This document shows, piece after piece, positions 1 to 6,831 of a stretch of DNA of 24,438 nt. The DNA is from a virus. The position numbers and the translations under genes were made by a program. The stretch is taken from positions 1 through 24,438 of the IMG/VR virus record IMGVR_UViG_3300022933_000023, one strand, 5' to 3'. Position 1 is the stretch's first letter, and every line of letters starts with the position of its first letter. The notes under the pieces are model-generated. The model saw nothing but the letters and a program-made list of their open reading frames with translations. It ran no database searches and was not told the origin of the DNA.

Positions 1-2
1 AC

Positions 3-977
3 AGCCTTGCGATGAGTATTCATCCAAGAATGGCGATAGTGGAGGGGCAGGTCAACCTCGACGACTGCCTTAACACCGAGGTTGGAAGTTTGATCCGCCA
101 ACGGTCAGCCGGTATGGTCACCCCGTTTGCTATGCCTTTCGTAGGGCGTGAAGCCTTTCCAATGATGCAGTATCTCGATGAGCTGAAAGAGAATCGCACC
201 GGGATCTCTAAAGCAGCCGCTGGACTAGACGCTTCAGCGCTTCAATCAAGCACCGCATCAGCAGTTCAAGCGACGGTCAGTCAGGCTCAACAGCACATCG
301 AGATGATTGCTCGCATCTTTGCCGAAACCGGCATGAAACAATTGTTCAAAGGGATATTGAAGCTGACCATTAACCACCAGGACGAGGAAAGGATGACCCG
401 GTTGAATAACCAGTTTGTCCCAGTCGATCCTCGCTCATGGAATGCTGACATGGATGTTTCTTCAAATATAGCCCTCGGTAAGGGAACGGACACAGAGCGG
501 ATTGCAGCGCTATCGCAGATCGCGGGCAAGCAAGAAGAGCTGATGAAGTTGCTCGGACCGGTGAACGCGCTAGTGTCACCTAAACAATATAGTCATACGC
601 TGGCTAAGATCGTCGAGTTGAGTGGATTTAAAGACCCATCAATGTTCGTCAACGCGCTGCAAGATGGCCAACCATTAGTGCCACCAGAAGCCGCGCAGAA
701 CAAGAAGAAGTCAGCAGAAGAATTACTGGCTGAAGTTCAAGCGCAAAGCATCCAAGCGGATATTCAGAAGAAAGCAGCAGAGCTGGAACTGAAGCGTGAC
801 GAGATGATGCGTAAAGATGATCTAGAACGTGACAAGCTCGATGCTGATATCCATCTTAAAGCAGCCGAGATCCAAGGCAAGCACGGCACCTCAGTCAATA
901 TTGCTCAGATCAAAGCTGACGTAGATCGGGACCGCGAGATGATCAAAGGCATCCAAGCTGGAAGAGGTGTTCGGTAG
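3..977 (+). CDS. Portal protein, C-terminal part (cut by window start)
   Basis: This is the dodecameric ring protein at the capsid vertex through which DNA enters and leaves. The frame is open to base 3 with no stop, and the first Met (base 12) lies inside conserved portal-like sequence (SIHPRMAIVEGQVNLDD), so I treat it as an interior residue of a gene that begins upstream. The visible 325 residues hold a Gly/Pro-containing region, then an Ala/Gln-rich helix (ALQSSTASAVQATVSQAQQ), typical of portal stem and wing helices in short-tailed phages. A long charged coiled coil follows from about residue 230 (ADIQKKAAELELKRDE), fitting a C-terminal helical barrel. The stop abuts the ATG of the next gene, and scaffold and capsid genes follow, the usual place for a portal. 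The family is assigned by recall of sequence patterns; the missing N-terminus limits certainty. Confidence 0.82.
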   Translation, partial: SLAMSIHPRMAIVEGQVNLDDCLNTEVGSLIRQRSAGMVTPFAMPFVGREAFPMMQYLDELKENRTGISKAAAGLDASALQSSTASAVQATVSQAQQHIEMIARIFAETGMKQLFKGILKLTINHQDEERMTRLNNQFVPVDPRSWNADMDVSSNIALGKGTDTERIAALSQIAGKQEELMKLLGPVNALVSPKQYSHTLAKIVELSGFKDPSMFVNALQDGQPLVPPEAAQNKKKSAEELLAEVQAQSIQADIQKKAAELELKRDEMMRKDDLERDKLDADIHLKAAEIQGKHGTSVNIAQIKADVDRDREMIKGIQAGRGVR

Positions 978-2213
978 ATGTCTGGGTTGTTGGTCAATAA
1001 CTATAGCCAGCGCAACCCACCAGCGTTAGGTGATGCGTTGTCAGGTCTGTTGGGTAACTGGGGCGATAATATTGAGCAAGGGCTATTAACTTCTTTCCCA
1101 TTTTTAGCAGAAAACGATCCTTATAAGATCGGGCAAGAGTTGTTGAGAGAAGGAGCCGGACTAGGAACCATAGCTGGAGTTAAAGCTAAGACACTAAACC
1201 CTAAGACTTTAGAACTAGCCGAGCAGATGCGTGGCGCTGGTGCAAGTAGAGATGATATTTGGAAAGCAACTGGAGAGCAGTTTGGACAACCGTCATACTT
1301 TGACCCAGTAGATAACAGCTTTAGGTGGGAGATAGATGATCTACAGATGAAATATCTCCCGCAAAAGCTGTCGGAGACTGAGTGGAGAGGGAGTAATTAT
1401 CTTACTGGGCGAGTAGATCAAGCGGTAGGGGATACCGATAAATGGATAGCACCAAATATCCCAGGGTATGACCCTACATCAGTATCTAGGTTGACGGAGG
1501 CATATCCAAACCTCGGCGGCGTGAGCCTCACAGACTACCCTAAAACTTCACCGAGCGGTATGTATGGGGCATATAGCGATAGTGTTGTAGGTCCGCGAAT
1601 TACGTTGTGGGATCAGAAGCATCCAAGGGATTTAGTTACCCCGCCAAGTAAAGGCACACAGCTTGCTAGAAGAAGATCCACCCTTCTGCATGAATTAAAT
1701 CACGCAATACAAGACACCGAGGGTTTCCCTGGTGGGGGAAATCCCAAGATGTTTAATCAACAGAGCGAGGCTGAGTTGATGAGGGACGCTCTCAGCTGGA
1801 ATAAGGAGATGGATGGTTATATAAAGCGTCATCCAGGTTCAGAAAAATTGGATAGGTCGGGCGTTGAAAATCTCCTACATGAAGAGTTTGACGCTATCGA
1901 GGCGAGAGACTGGGTTCCTAGTAGGGAAGCTAGAGAGTTGGCTGGACAACCCTATTTATACAATCCTGATCTTAATCCGACAGCTAGGAAAAACGCGGCC
2001 GACCTAGTTAGATTGTATGGTCTTGACAGAAAAACGTCTGCCTACTCTGGAAGAGATATATATGACAGGTTATTGGGCGAGGTTGATTCGAGAGCGGTAC
2101 AGGCTAGAAGGGATTTGCCCCTAAGTCGCCGAATAGCGAAACCCTTCTGGAAGGATTACGACGTTCCCGAAGAGCAGATCATTCGACTGCACCCAACTAA
2201 GGGACTCCTGTGA
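978..2213 (+). CDS. Polyvalent-type protein with HExxH zincin domain
   Basis: A 411-residue protein with two parts. Residues 1-66 form a module nearly repeated at the start of the next gene (GLLVNNYSQRNPP, then SGLLGNWG, then ENDPYKIGQ). The body carries a zinc-protease signature, HELNH at 238-242, followed by AIQDTEGFPGGGN. Near the C-terminus GEVDSRAVQARRD (from residue 367) could supply a third metal ligand, E368. The HELNHAIQ..EGF pattern is known to me from metallopeptidase-like domains of large phage and plasmid 'polyvalent' proteins, thought to act on host targets after co-injection with DNA. Substrate and activity here are inferred. Beyond residue 67, 21 of 28 Arg codons are AGA/AGG by hand count, against 5 of 18 in the scaffold gene, which suggests the body was acquired separately. 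It starts directly after the portal stop and its end overlaps the next start (GTGA). Confidence 0.72.
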   Translation: MSGLLVNNYSQRNPPALGDALSGLLGNWGDNIEQGLLTSFPFLAENDPYKIGQELLREGAGLGTIAGVKAKTLNPKTLELAEQMRGAGASRDDIWKATGEQFGQPSYFDPVDNSFRWEIDDLQMKYLPQKLSETEWRGSNYLTGRVDQAVGDTDKWIAPNIPGYDPTSVSRLTEAYPNLGGVSLTDYPKTSPSGMYGAYSDSVVGPRITLWDQKHPRDLVTPPSKGTQLARRRSTLLHELNHAIQDTEGFPGGGNPKMFNQQSEAELMRDALSWNKEMDGYIKRHPGSEKLDRSGVENLLHEEFDAIEARDWVPSREARELAGQPYLYNPDLNPTARKNAADLVRLYGLDRKTSAYSGRDIYDRLLGEVDSRAVQARRDLPLSRRIAKPFWKDYDVPEEQIIRLHPTKGLL

Positions 2214-3634
2214 CCGGCCTTTTAGTTAACGACTACTCCCAACGCAATCCACCGTCACTCGGTGAGGCCATGTCTGGTCTGCTTGGTAACTGGGGTGGCA
2301 ACATCGAGCAAGGGTTGCTGTCTGCGCTTCCAGTGTTAGCTGAGAATGATCCCTATAAGATCGGGCAACAACTACTGCGCGAAGGTGCGGGTGTTGGTGG
2401 GATAGCGTGGCACGGTTCACCTCATAAATACCTCAAACCTGACCTGTCGAAGATCGGGACCGGTGAGGGAGCGCAAGCCTATGGGCATGGATTCTATTCT
2501 GCCGAGGCGAGGGGTGTTGCCGAAGAGTATCAACACTCAGCAGATTGGAGAACAAAATCATCTCGTGAAATGACGTATAAGGTTAACGGTAATGAGGTTT
2601 CTCCAGGGGGGATAGAGGAAAATCGACTACTGAACTATGCTATGGGTGACCGTGAGTTATTCGATAAGCAAGTAAAGTTCCATCGAGAGAGTGCTGAGAT
2701 GAGCGAGGTTCAATCTCAGAAATACCTTGATAGTTCAGTATCAGCAGTATCGCCCGATGAAGCGGCCTCATATAAGCGAATGTCAGAAAATAGTAAAGCA
2801 AGAGCGCATCGAGAGCGTGAATTTGCTGATTTCGGTGGGTTATTGCGTGATGCAGAGGTAAAACCCGCAACCGGCCACCTCTACAAGATGAACATCCCAG
2901 ACGAAACCATCGGCAAGATGTTGGATTGGGATAAGCCTCTTTTCCAGCAATCAGATCAGGTTAAACAGATATTGGATACCGTATCAGATCCAGAATCTAT
3001 ACAGAAGAAGATCGATGCACTGCAATCTAGTTTGCAGAAATTCGATGGTGATGATGATTTATTGGGGCTGCTCACAGGGACCGTAAAAACACCCCCAATA
3101 AACCAAAAGATATATAAAGAGATCGAGCGGTTAACAAACGAAAGACTGCAAGCCGAGAATCTTAGAAATAGGTTGTTGGAATTTAGAAAAAAAGACAACA
3201 GAGAAGGATCGCTTGATGAGAGGTTAATGAGGGTAAGAGGTCAAGATTTTTATAACCATCTCGGAGGTGGTATCTCACCTAAGAAACTCACCCAGAGATT
3301 CAACAACAGAGATGAAGCGGTAGAGTTCTTTAAGGCAGAGAAACAAAGATTTAAAGATTCACCGATGTCATCGGGTAAAGGCACTTATGAGCCGGTAGCA
3401 AAATTAGATGGTGATGAGTTCACGGTAGAAACTTATGCCCAGTTTGGCAAGACTTACGGTCAACAGGCCGCATCCGAATACCTCAATTCACTCGGAATAC
3501 CCGGCATCAAATACCTAGACGGTATGTCAAGAGCAGCCGGTCAGGGATCACGCAACTTCGTATCGTTCACACCCGATCACATCGAGATGTTAGAGCGTAA
3601 TGGCATACCTATGAAGGGGTTACTCGGTGAGTAA
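2210..3634 (+). CDS. Polyvalent-type ADP-ribosyltransferase (ART-PolyVal-like)
   Basis: A 474-residue protein with a GTG start overlapping the previous stop. Residues 1-66 match the N-terminal module of the upstream zincin protein at 53 of 66 positions without gaps. The body opens at residue 67 with WHGSPHKY, then IGTGEGAQAYGHGFYSAE and a Tyr-containing VAEEY. I recognise this as the NAD-binding start of ADP-ribosyltransferases found in phage polyvalent proteins (H of HGS and Y of YGHGFY as the H-Y part of the H-Y-E triad). The catalytic Glu cannot be placed by eye. A long charged helical insert (about residues 140-380) separates this from a C-terminal strand-rich end (NFVSFTPDHIEML) typical of the same family. 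Likely role: modification of a host target on infection; this is inference. Both neighbours' bodies end in KGLL-type residues. The start is supported by its GTGA coupling and by alignment with the paralogous N-terminus. Confidence 0.78.
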   Translation: MTGLLVNDYSQRNPPSLGEAMSGLLGNWGGNIEQGLLSALPVLAENDPYKIGQQLLREGAGVGGIAWHGSPHKYLKPDLSKIGTGEGAQAYGHGFYSAEARGVAEEYQHSADWRTKSSREMTYKVNGNEVSPGGIEENRLLNYAMGDRELFDKQVKFHRESAEMSEVQSQKYLDSSVSAVSPDEAASYKRMSENSKARAHREREFADFGGLLRDAEVKPATGHLYKMNIPDETIGKMLDWDKPLFQQSDQVKQILDTVSDPESIQKKIDALQSSLQKFDGDDDLLGLLTGTVKTPPINQKIYKEIERLTNERLQAENLRNRLLEFRKKDNREGSLDERLMRVRGQDFYNHLGGGISPKKLTQRFNNRDEAVEFFKAEKQRFKDSPMSSGKGTYEPVAKLDGDEFTVETYAQFGKTYGQQAASEYLNSLGIPGIKYLDGMSRAAGQGSRNFVSFTPDHIEMLERNGIPMKGLLGE

Positions 3635-3866
3635 ATCAAAACAACAAATCCGCGACGAAGGACAGAAGGCAACGACCATCGTCGATGATGAACTATTCAA
3701 TACCGTCGTGGAAGAAGTCAAACATGATCTTTTCCACGAATGGATGCGAACAGAAGACACCAAGGAAAGAGAAGCACTGCATGGACTCGCAATCTCGATG
3801 GAAGTGATTCTAACGAGACTACGCGCGAAGGCAGATAATTTAACAATTGAAAGGAACACCCAATGA
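3627..3866 (+). CDS. Small conserved phage head-region protein
   Basis: A 79-residue charged, mostly helical protein with no membrane segment or signal peptide. The GTG start is preceded by AAGGGG at a spacing of about 9 nt and overlaps the ART gene by 8 nt; its stop overlaps the scaffold ATG by 4 nt (ATGA). The central stretch HEWMRTEDTKEREALHGLA and the following MEVILTRLRAKADN recall a small protein often found between portal and scaffold genes in short-tailed phages. I know no biochemical role for it. Its size and position would suit a head-assembly or packaging accessory protein, but that is only context. The real gene status is supported by tight coupling on both sides and a good ribosome site. 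Confidence 0.7.
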   Translation: MSKSKQQIRDEGQKATTIVDDELFNTVVEEVKHDLFHEWMRTEDTKEREALHGLAISMEVILTRLRAKADNLTIERNTQ

Positions 3867-4891
3867 CAACACCCAACACACCAGCAGATTCTGGAATTGG
3901 ATTGTACGACGGAGTCGAACAAATATCTAACTTGGCGGGCTTAATGGACCCAGAGATGGACACACCAGAAGAGCAAGTCGAAGCGGTGACCGAAGAGGTA
4001 TCCGTGACTGACGAAGAACTCGTTTATGAAGCGAGTGAAGAGACAGTCGAGACAGACGAACAAGAACAAGAGCTTTCGGCAGAAGAAGAGCAACCTGATA
4101 TCTACACCGTTCGAGTGAATGGTGAGGATGTTGAGGTCACGTTCGATGAGCTGACGAAGGGTTACTCTAGGGAATCTGATTACCGACGGAAGACCCAGGA
4201 AGTGGCAGAGCAACGCAAAACTGTCGAGAGACAGATTCAAGAGGCTCAAGCCCAATTCCAGAAAACACAGCAGATGGAACAGCAGTACGCTGAACTCTTA
4301 CCTAAACTTGCACAACAGCTACAGGCAGACAATATGCCGGAGCCTAATTTCGATGAAGCGTATGCCGCAGACCCGATAGAGGCCAGCCGACTTGAGCGCC
4401 AGTACCGAGTGCAAAAAGAGGATAGAGCGAAGAAACTGCAAGCGATTCAATCTGAACAGCAGCGACTGATGCAAGAATCCCAGCAGGGTCAACAAGCCAG
4501 ATACCAACAACACCTTGCCGAGCAAGCACAGTTGTTGCCGGACCTGATTCCAGCGTGGGCAGATGAAAAAGTCAAAGCAACCGAAGTTGAAGCAATGCGA
4601 AAGTGGGCAGTTGAAAGCGGTAGGGTTAGTCCTGATCAGATTAATCAAATCGCAGACGCTGGTCATGTTGCATTATTGCATGATGCTTGGAAATTCGGAA
4701 TTGGACAAGCGAAAGTGCAAGCCAAGCGTAAACCGGCCACATCGAAAAAGGGCAAAGCGGTTCGCCCAGGATCGAAAGCCGGAACGCCAAACGCACAACG
4801 CACTGCTGTGAAGAACGCCGCCGGTAAATTACAACAGACCGGGAGCTACCGCGACGCGGCAGATCTCCTAATGAACTTAGACCTAGACTAA
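3863..4891 (+). CDS. Capsid scaffolding protein
   Basis: A 342-residue, very hydrophilic protein that should guide assembly of the procapsid and then leave the head. The N-terminal third is strongly acidic (runs of Glu around residues 35-75). A short beta segment follows (IYTVRVNGEDVEVTFDEL), then SRESDYRRKTQEVAEQR and a long Gln/Glu/Ala coiled coil (about residues 110-225). The C-terminus is Lys-rich and basic, as expected for the part that binds the capsid protein. This build and its position immediately before the major capsid gene are typical of scaffolds of short-tailed phages. The VNGEDVEVTFDEL and DYRRKTQ pattern is common in this group. The start overlaps the previous stop (ATGA). No protease domain is visible, so removal of the scaffold by self-cleavage is not suggested. 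Confidence 0.85.
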   Translation: MTTPNTPADSGIGLYDGVEQISNLAGLMDPEMDTPEEQVEAVTEEVSVTDEELVYEASEETVETDEQEQELSAEEEQPDIYTVRVNGEDVEVTFDELTKGYSRESDYRRKTQEVAEQRKTVERQIQEAQAQFQKTQQMEQQYAELLPKLAQQLQADNMPEPNFDEAYAADPIEASRLERQYRVQKEDRAKKLQAIQSEQQRLMQESQQGQQARYQQHLAEQAQLLPDLIPAWADEKVKATEVEAMRKWAVESGRVSPDQINQIADAGHVALLHDAWKFGIGQAKVQAKRKPATSKKGKAVRPGSKAGTPNAQRTAVKNAAGKLQQTGSYRDAADLLMNLDLD

Positions 4892-4904
4892 AAGGAAATT
4901 AACA

Positions 4905-5855
4905 ATGGCTATCGTAGCAAATACTTTTACTCGTTATGGAAGCGTCGGCATCCGTGAAGAGCTATCAAATGTAATCAAGAACATCTCACCGGAGGATACT
5001 CCGTTTCAAAGCAACATCCGCTCTGAAAGCGTAAGTAACACTTACTTCGAGTGGCAAGAAGACGCACTTTCGGCAGCGGCTGCAAATGCACAATTGGACG
5101 GCGACGATATTTCGTCATTCTCTGCGGTCACTCCGACTACTCGCGTAGGCAACTATACGCAAATCATGCGTAAAGATTTTGTACTTGCTGATAGCTTAGA
5201 ATCTATCGACGCGGCGGGTAGAAAATCAGAATTGTCCTACAACCTTGCTAAGGTAGGAAGTGAGCTTAAAAGAGACGTAGAATTTAATCTACTGAGCAAC
5301 CAAGGACAGGCTGCAGGATCAACGACTGTTGCTAGAAAATCAAGAGGCTTGCCCGCTTGGATTTCGACCAACGTAAGCAAAGGGACTTCGGGCGCGAACG
5401 CTACGGCGGCGACTGCTGCGCGTACCGACGGTACTCAACGTGCCATGACGGAAGCAATGCTGAAGTCAGTGGTTCAGTCTATGTGGAACGAAGGCGGCAA
5501 GCCATCGATGGTTATGGTTGGCCCACACGTTAAAACTGTTATCTCAGGGTTCTCTGGAATCGCGGGGCAGCGTTTTAATGTTGATGGCAACAAGCCAGGC
5601 ACTATCATCGGTGCTGCTGACATTTACGTTAGTGACTTCGGTAACTTGGAAATCGTACCTAACCGTTTCCAACGCGCAAGAGACGCTTTTGTGCTTGATC
5701 CAGATCTATGTTCGGTTGCGACTTTACGTCCAATCAAACAGGTGAAACTCGCTAAAACTGGTGATGCTGAGAAACGTATGGTTATCACTGAGCTTGGTTT
5801 AAAAGTGGATACCGAAAAAGGATTAGGCTTGATTGCTGATCTATCAACTTCTTAA
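4905..5855 (+). CDS. Major capsid protein, SU10-like (DUF5309 type)
   Basis: A 316-residue protein that forms the icosahedral shell. The N-terminus (NTFTRYGSVGIREELSNVI, then ISPEDTPFQSNI) and the middle stretch TPTTRVGNYTQIMRKDF are the pattern I associate with the DUF5309 or SU10 major head protein family with the HK97 fold. Ala/Gly/Thr-rich turns lie around residues 155-180, and conserved strand motifs (MVMVGPHVKTVISGF; IYVSDFGNLEIVPNRF) are present. Length is normal for the family. A ribosome site AAAGGA precedes the ATG, and the scaffold gene ends 13 nt upstream. Codon use for Arg is mainly CGN, unlike the effector genes upstream. A GC-rich hairpin with a T-rich tail follows directly, so transcription is probably reduced after this highly expressed gene. 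Confidence 0.92.
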   Translation: MAIVANTFTRYGSVGIREELSNVIKNISPEDTPFQSNIRSESVSNTYFEWQEDALSAAAANAQLDGDDISSFSAVTPTTRVGNYTQIMRKDFVLADSLESIDAAGRKSELSYNLAKVGSELKRDVEFNLLSNQGQAAGSTTVARKSRGLPAWISTNVSKGTSGANATAATAARTDGTQRAMTEAMLKSVVQSMWNEGGKPSMVMVGPHVKTVISGFSGIAGQRFNVDGNKPGTIIGAADIYVSDFGNLEIVPNRFQRARDAFVLDPDLCSVATLRPIKQVKLAKTGDAEKRMVITELGLKVDTEKGLGLIADLSTS

Positions 5856-5872
5856 TTTAGGAGATGAGGTGC

Positions 5873-5900
5873 GGTGGGGGCAACCCCACCCCATTTTAAT
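5873..5900 (+). terminator. Hairpin terminator after the capsid gene
   Basis: A perfect 7-bp GC-rich stem GGTGGGG / CCCCACC (5873-5879 with 5884-5890) closes a GCAA tetraloop of the stable GNRA class. CC and then ATTTTAATTT follow. This is the form of a factor-independent terminator, although the T run is interrupted. It sits in the 47-nt gap between the major capsid gene and the next gene. Partial termination here would give higher capsid mRNA than downstream tail genes, as in other short-tailed phages. Confidence 0.7.
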
Positions 5901-5902
5901 TT

Positions 5903-6214
5903 ATGGCTAAACGACTACTAAGTGAAAATCAGATGACCGGCACTAAAACGTATCACGATTATGATGCGTCGAGTGATCAGTCCGTCATTACGACATCAGC
6001 AGATGTCACAGACATTATTGAGTCGAACAAAGCACAGTTCAACGACACCGACGAGCGGGCGCGATACGGCGACATGAGTAAGGTCGCAAGTATCCCGATG
6101 AACGTCTATTTCGACTTGAAGAAAAGAGGGATTCTGAACGACCAGAAGAAGATGAAAGCCTGGTTGAACGATCCCGACAATCGCTATTTTCGGACTAGAC
6201 CTGGAAGAGTGTAA
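5903..6214 (+). CDS. Small conserved protein of the head-tail junction region
   Basis: A 103-residue soluble protein of unknown function. The N-terminal half is polar (NQMTGTKTYHDYDASSDQS). The C-terminal half is basic and helical, ending in LKKRGILNDQKKMKAWLND and NRYFRTRPGRV. Proteins with the same closing pattern (KKWLND..NR.FRT.PGRV) occur after the capsid gene in many short-tailed phages; I know of no assigned role. The ATG lies right after the terminator and has no clear Shine-Dalgarno sequence (upstream bases are ATTTTAATTT). An AGGAG lies before the hairpin, 40 nt away. The stop overlaps the next start (TAATG), so the two are probably translated together. A start at the internal ATG of residue 11 is possible but has no better ribosome site. 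Confidence 0.75.
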   Translation: MAKRLLSENQMTGTKTYHDYDASSDQSVITTSADVTDIIESNKAQFNDTDERARYGDMSKVASIPMNVYFDLKKRGILNDQKKMKAWLNDPDNRYFRTRPGRV

Positions 6215-6831
6215 TGGCAATAACGAATTACGGAGAACTGAAAACAGCAGTCGCAGATTGGCTCAATCGTGACGACCTGACTTCAGTGATTCCAACCTTT
6301 ATCGACCTCGCTCATGCGAAGTTAAATCGACGGTTAAGAGTGCGGGAAATGATACAGCGCACAACGGCTGGTATTTCTGGGCAATTTAGCAATTTACCAG
6401 AAGATTTCTTAGAGCTGCGGAACATTCAACTGAATGGAAACCCTCCGCGATCCATTGAGTATATGACAATTGAGCAGATGGATCAGGAGCGCCGACTAAA
6501 CAGCACTCCCCGCACTCCGGTCTATTACACCCTGATGGGATCACTGCTCGAATTGTTCCCGACTCCCGATCAGGATTACACGCTGGAACTCGCGTACTAC
6601 AAGACTATTCCAACGATGGCCGCAGATGCCGACACCAACTGGTTGCTGACTAAAGCACCAGACACTTATCTTTATGGCGCTCTGCTTCAAGCCGCACCTT
6701 ACTTGAAAGATGCTGAAGAAACCGGATTATGGCTGCAAGCACATGACATGGTTGTCGCTGAGTTAGAGACAGAAGACATCGGTGCGCGATACGGTGCATC
6801 AACTCTCAAAGCGAGACATAGGACGTACTAA
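6214..6831 (+). CDS. Head-tail adaptor protein
   Basis: A 205-residue protein likely to form the adaptor ring under the portal. Its features match the adaptor family of SU10-like phages. It begins with a helical N-terminal segment (YGELKTAVADWLNRDDL) and IPTFIDLAHAKLNRRLR, continues with a beta region (FSNLPEDFLELRNIQLNG and the YYTLMGSLLELFPTP strand pair), and ends with a helical stretch with LLTKAPDTYLYGALLQAAPYL. The TYLYGALL.A..YL motif is a recurrent mark of this adaptor group. It overlaps the previous gene by 1 nt, and the next ATG starts immediately after its stop. Its position after the capsid gene and before the tail genes agrees. I am confident of the family, less so of its exact place in the neck. 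Confidence 0.8.
   Translation: MAITNYGELKTAVADWLNRDDLTSVIPTFIDLAHAKLNRRLRVREMIQRTTAGISGQFSNLPEDFLELRNIQLNGNPPRSIEYMTIEQMDQERRLNSTPRTPVYYTLMGSLLELFPTPDQDYTLELAYYKTIPTMAADADTNWLLTKAPDTYLYGALLQAAPYLKDAEETGLWLQAHDMVVAELETEDIGARYGASTLKARHRTY

Noticed and set aside
4563-4811. 82-residue + frame within the scaffold gene
   Set aside because: Out-of-frame shadow of the scaffold coding region, very basic, no ribosome site.
5864-5902. Tiny ORFs (ATG 5864, GTG 5869) over the terminator hairpin
   Set aside because: Only 11-13 codons, sequence fixed by the hairpin, no conserved feature; more simply explained by the terminator.
5850-5903. Programmed frameshift extending the capsid protein, as in T7 gene 10
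   Set aside because: No slippery heptamer is seen before the TAA, and the other frames close within about a dozen codons.
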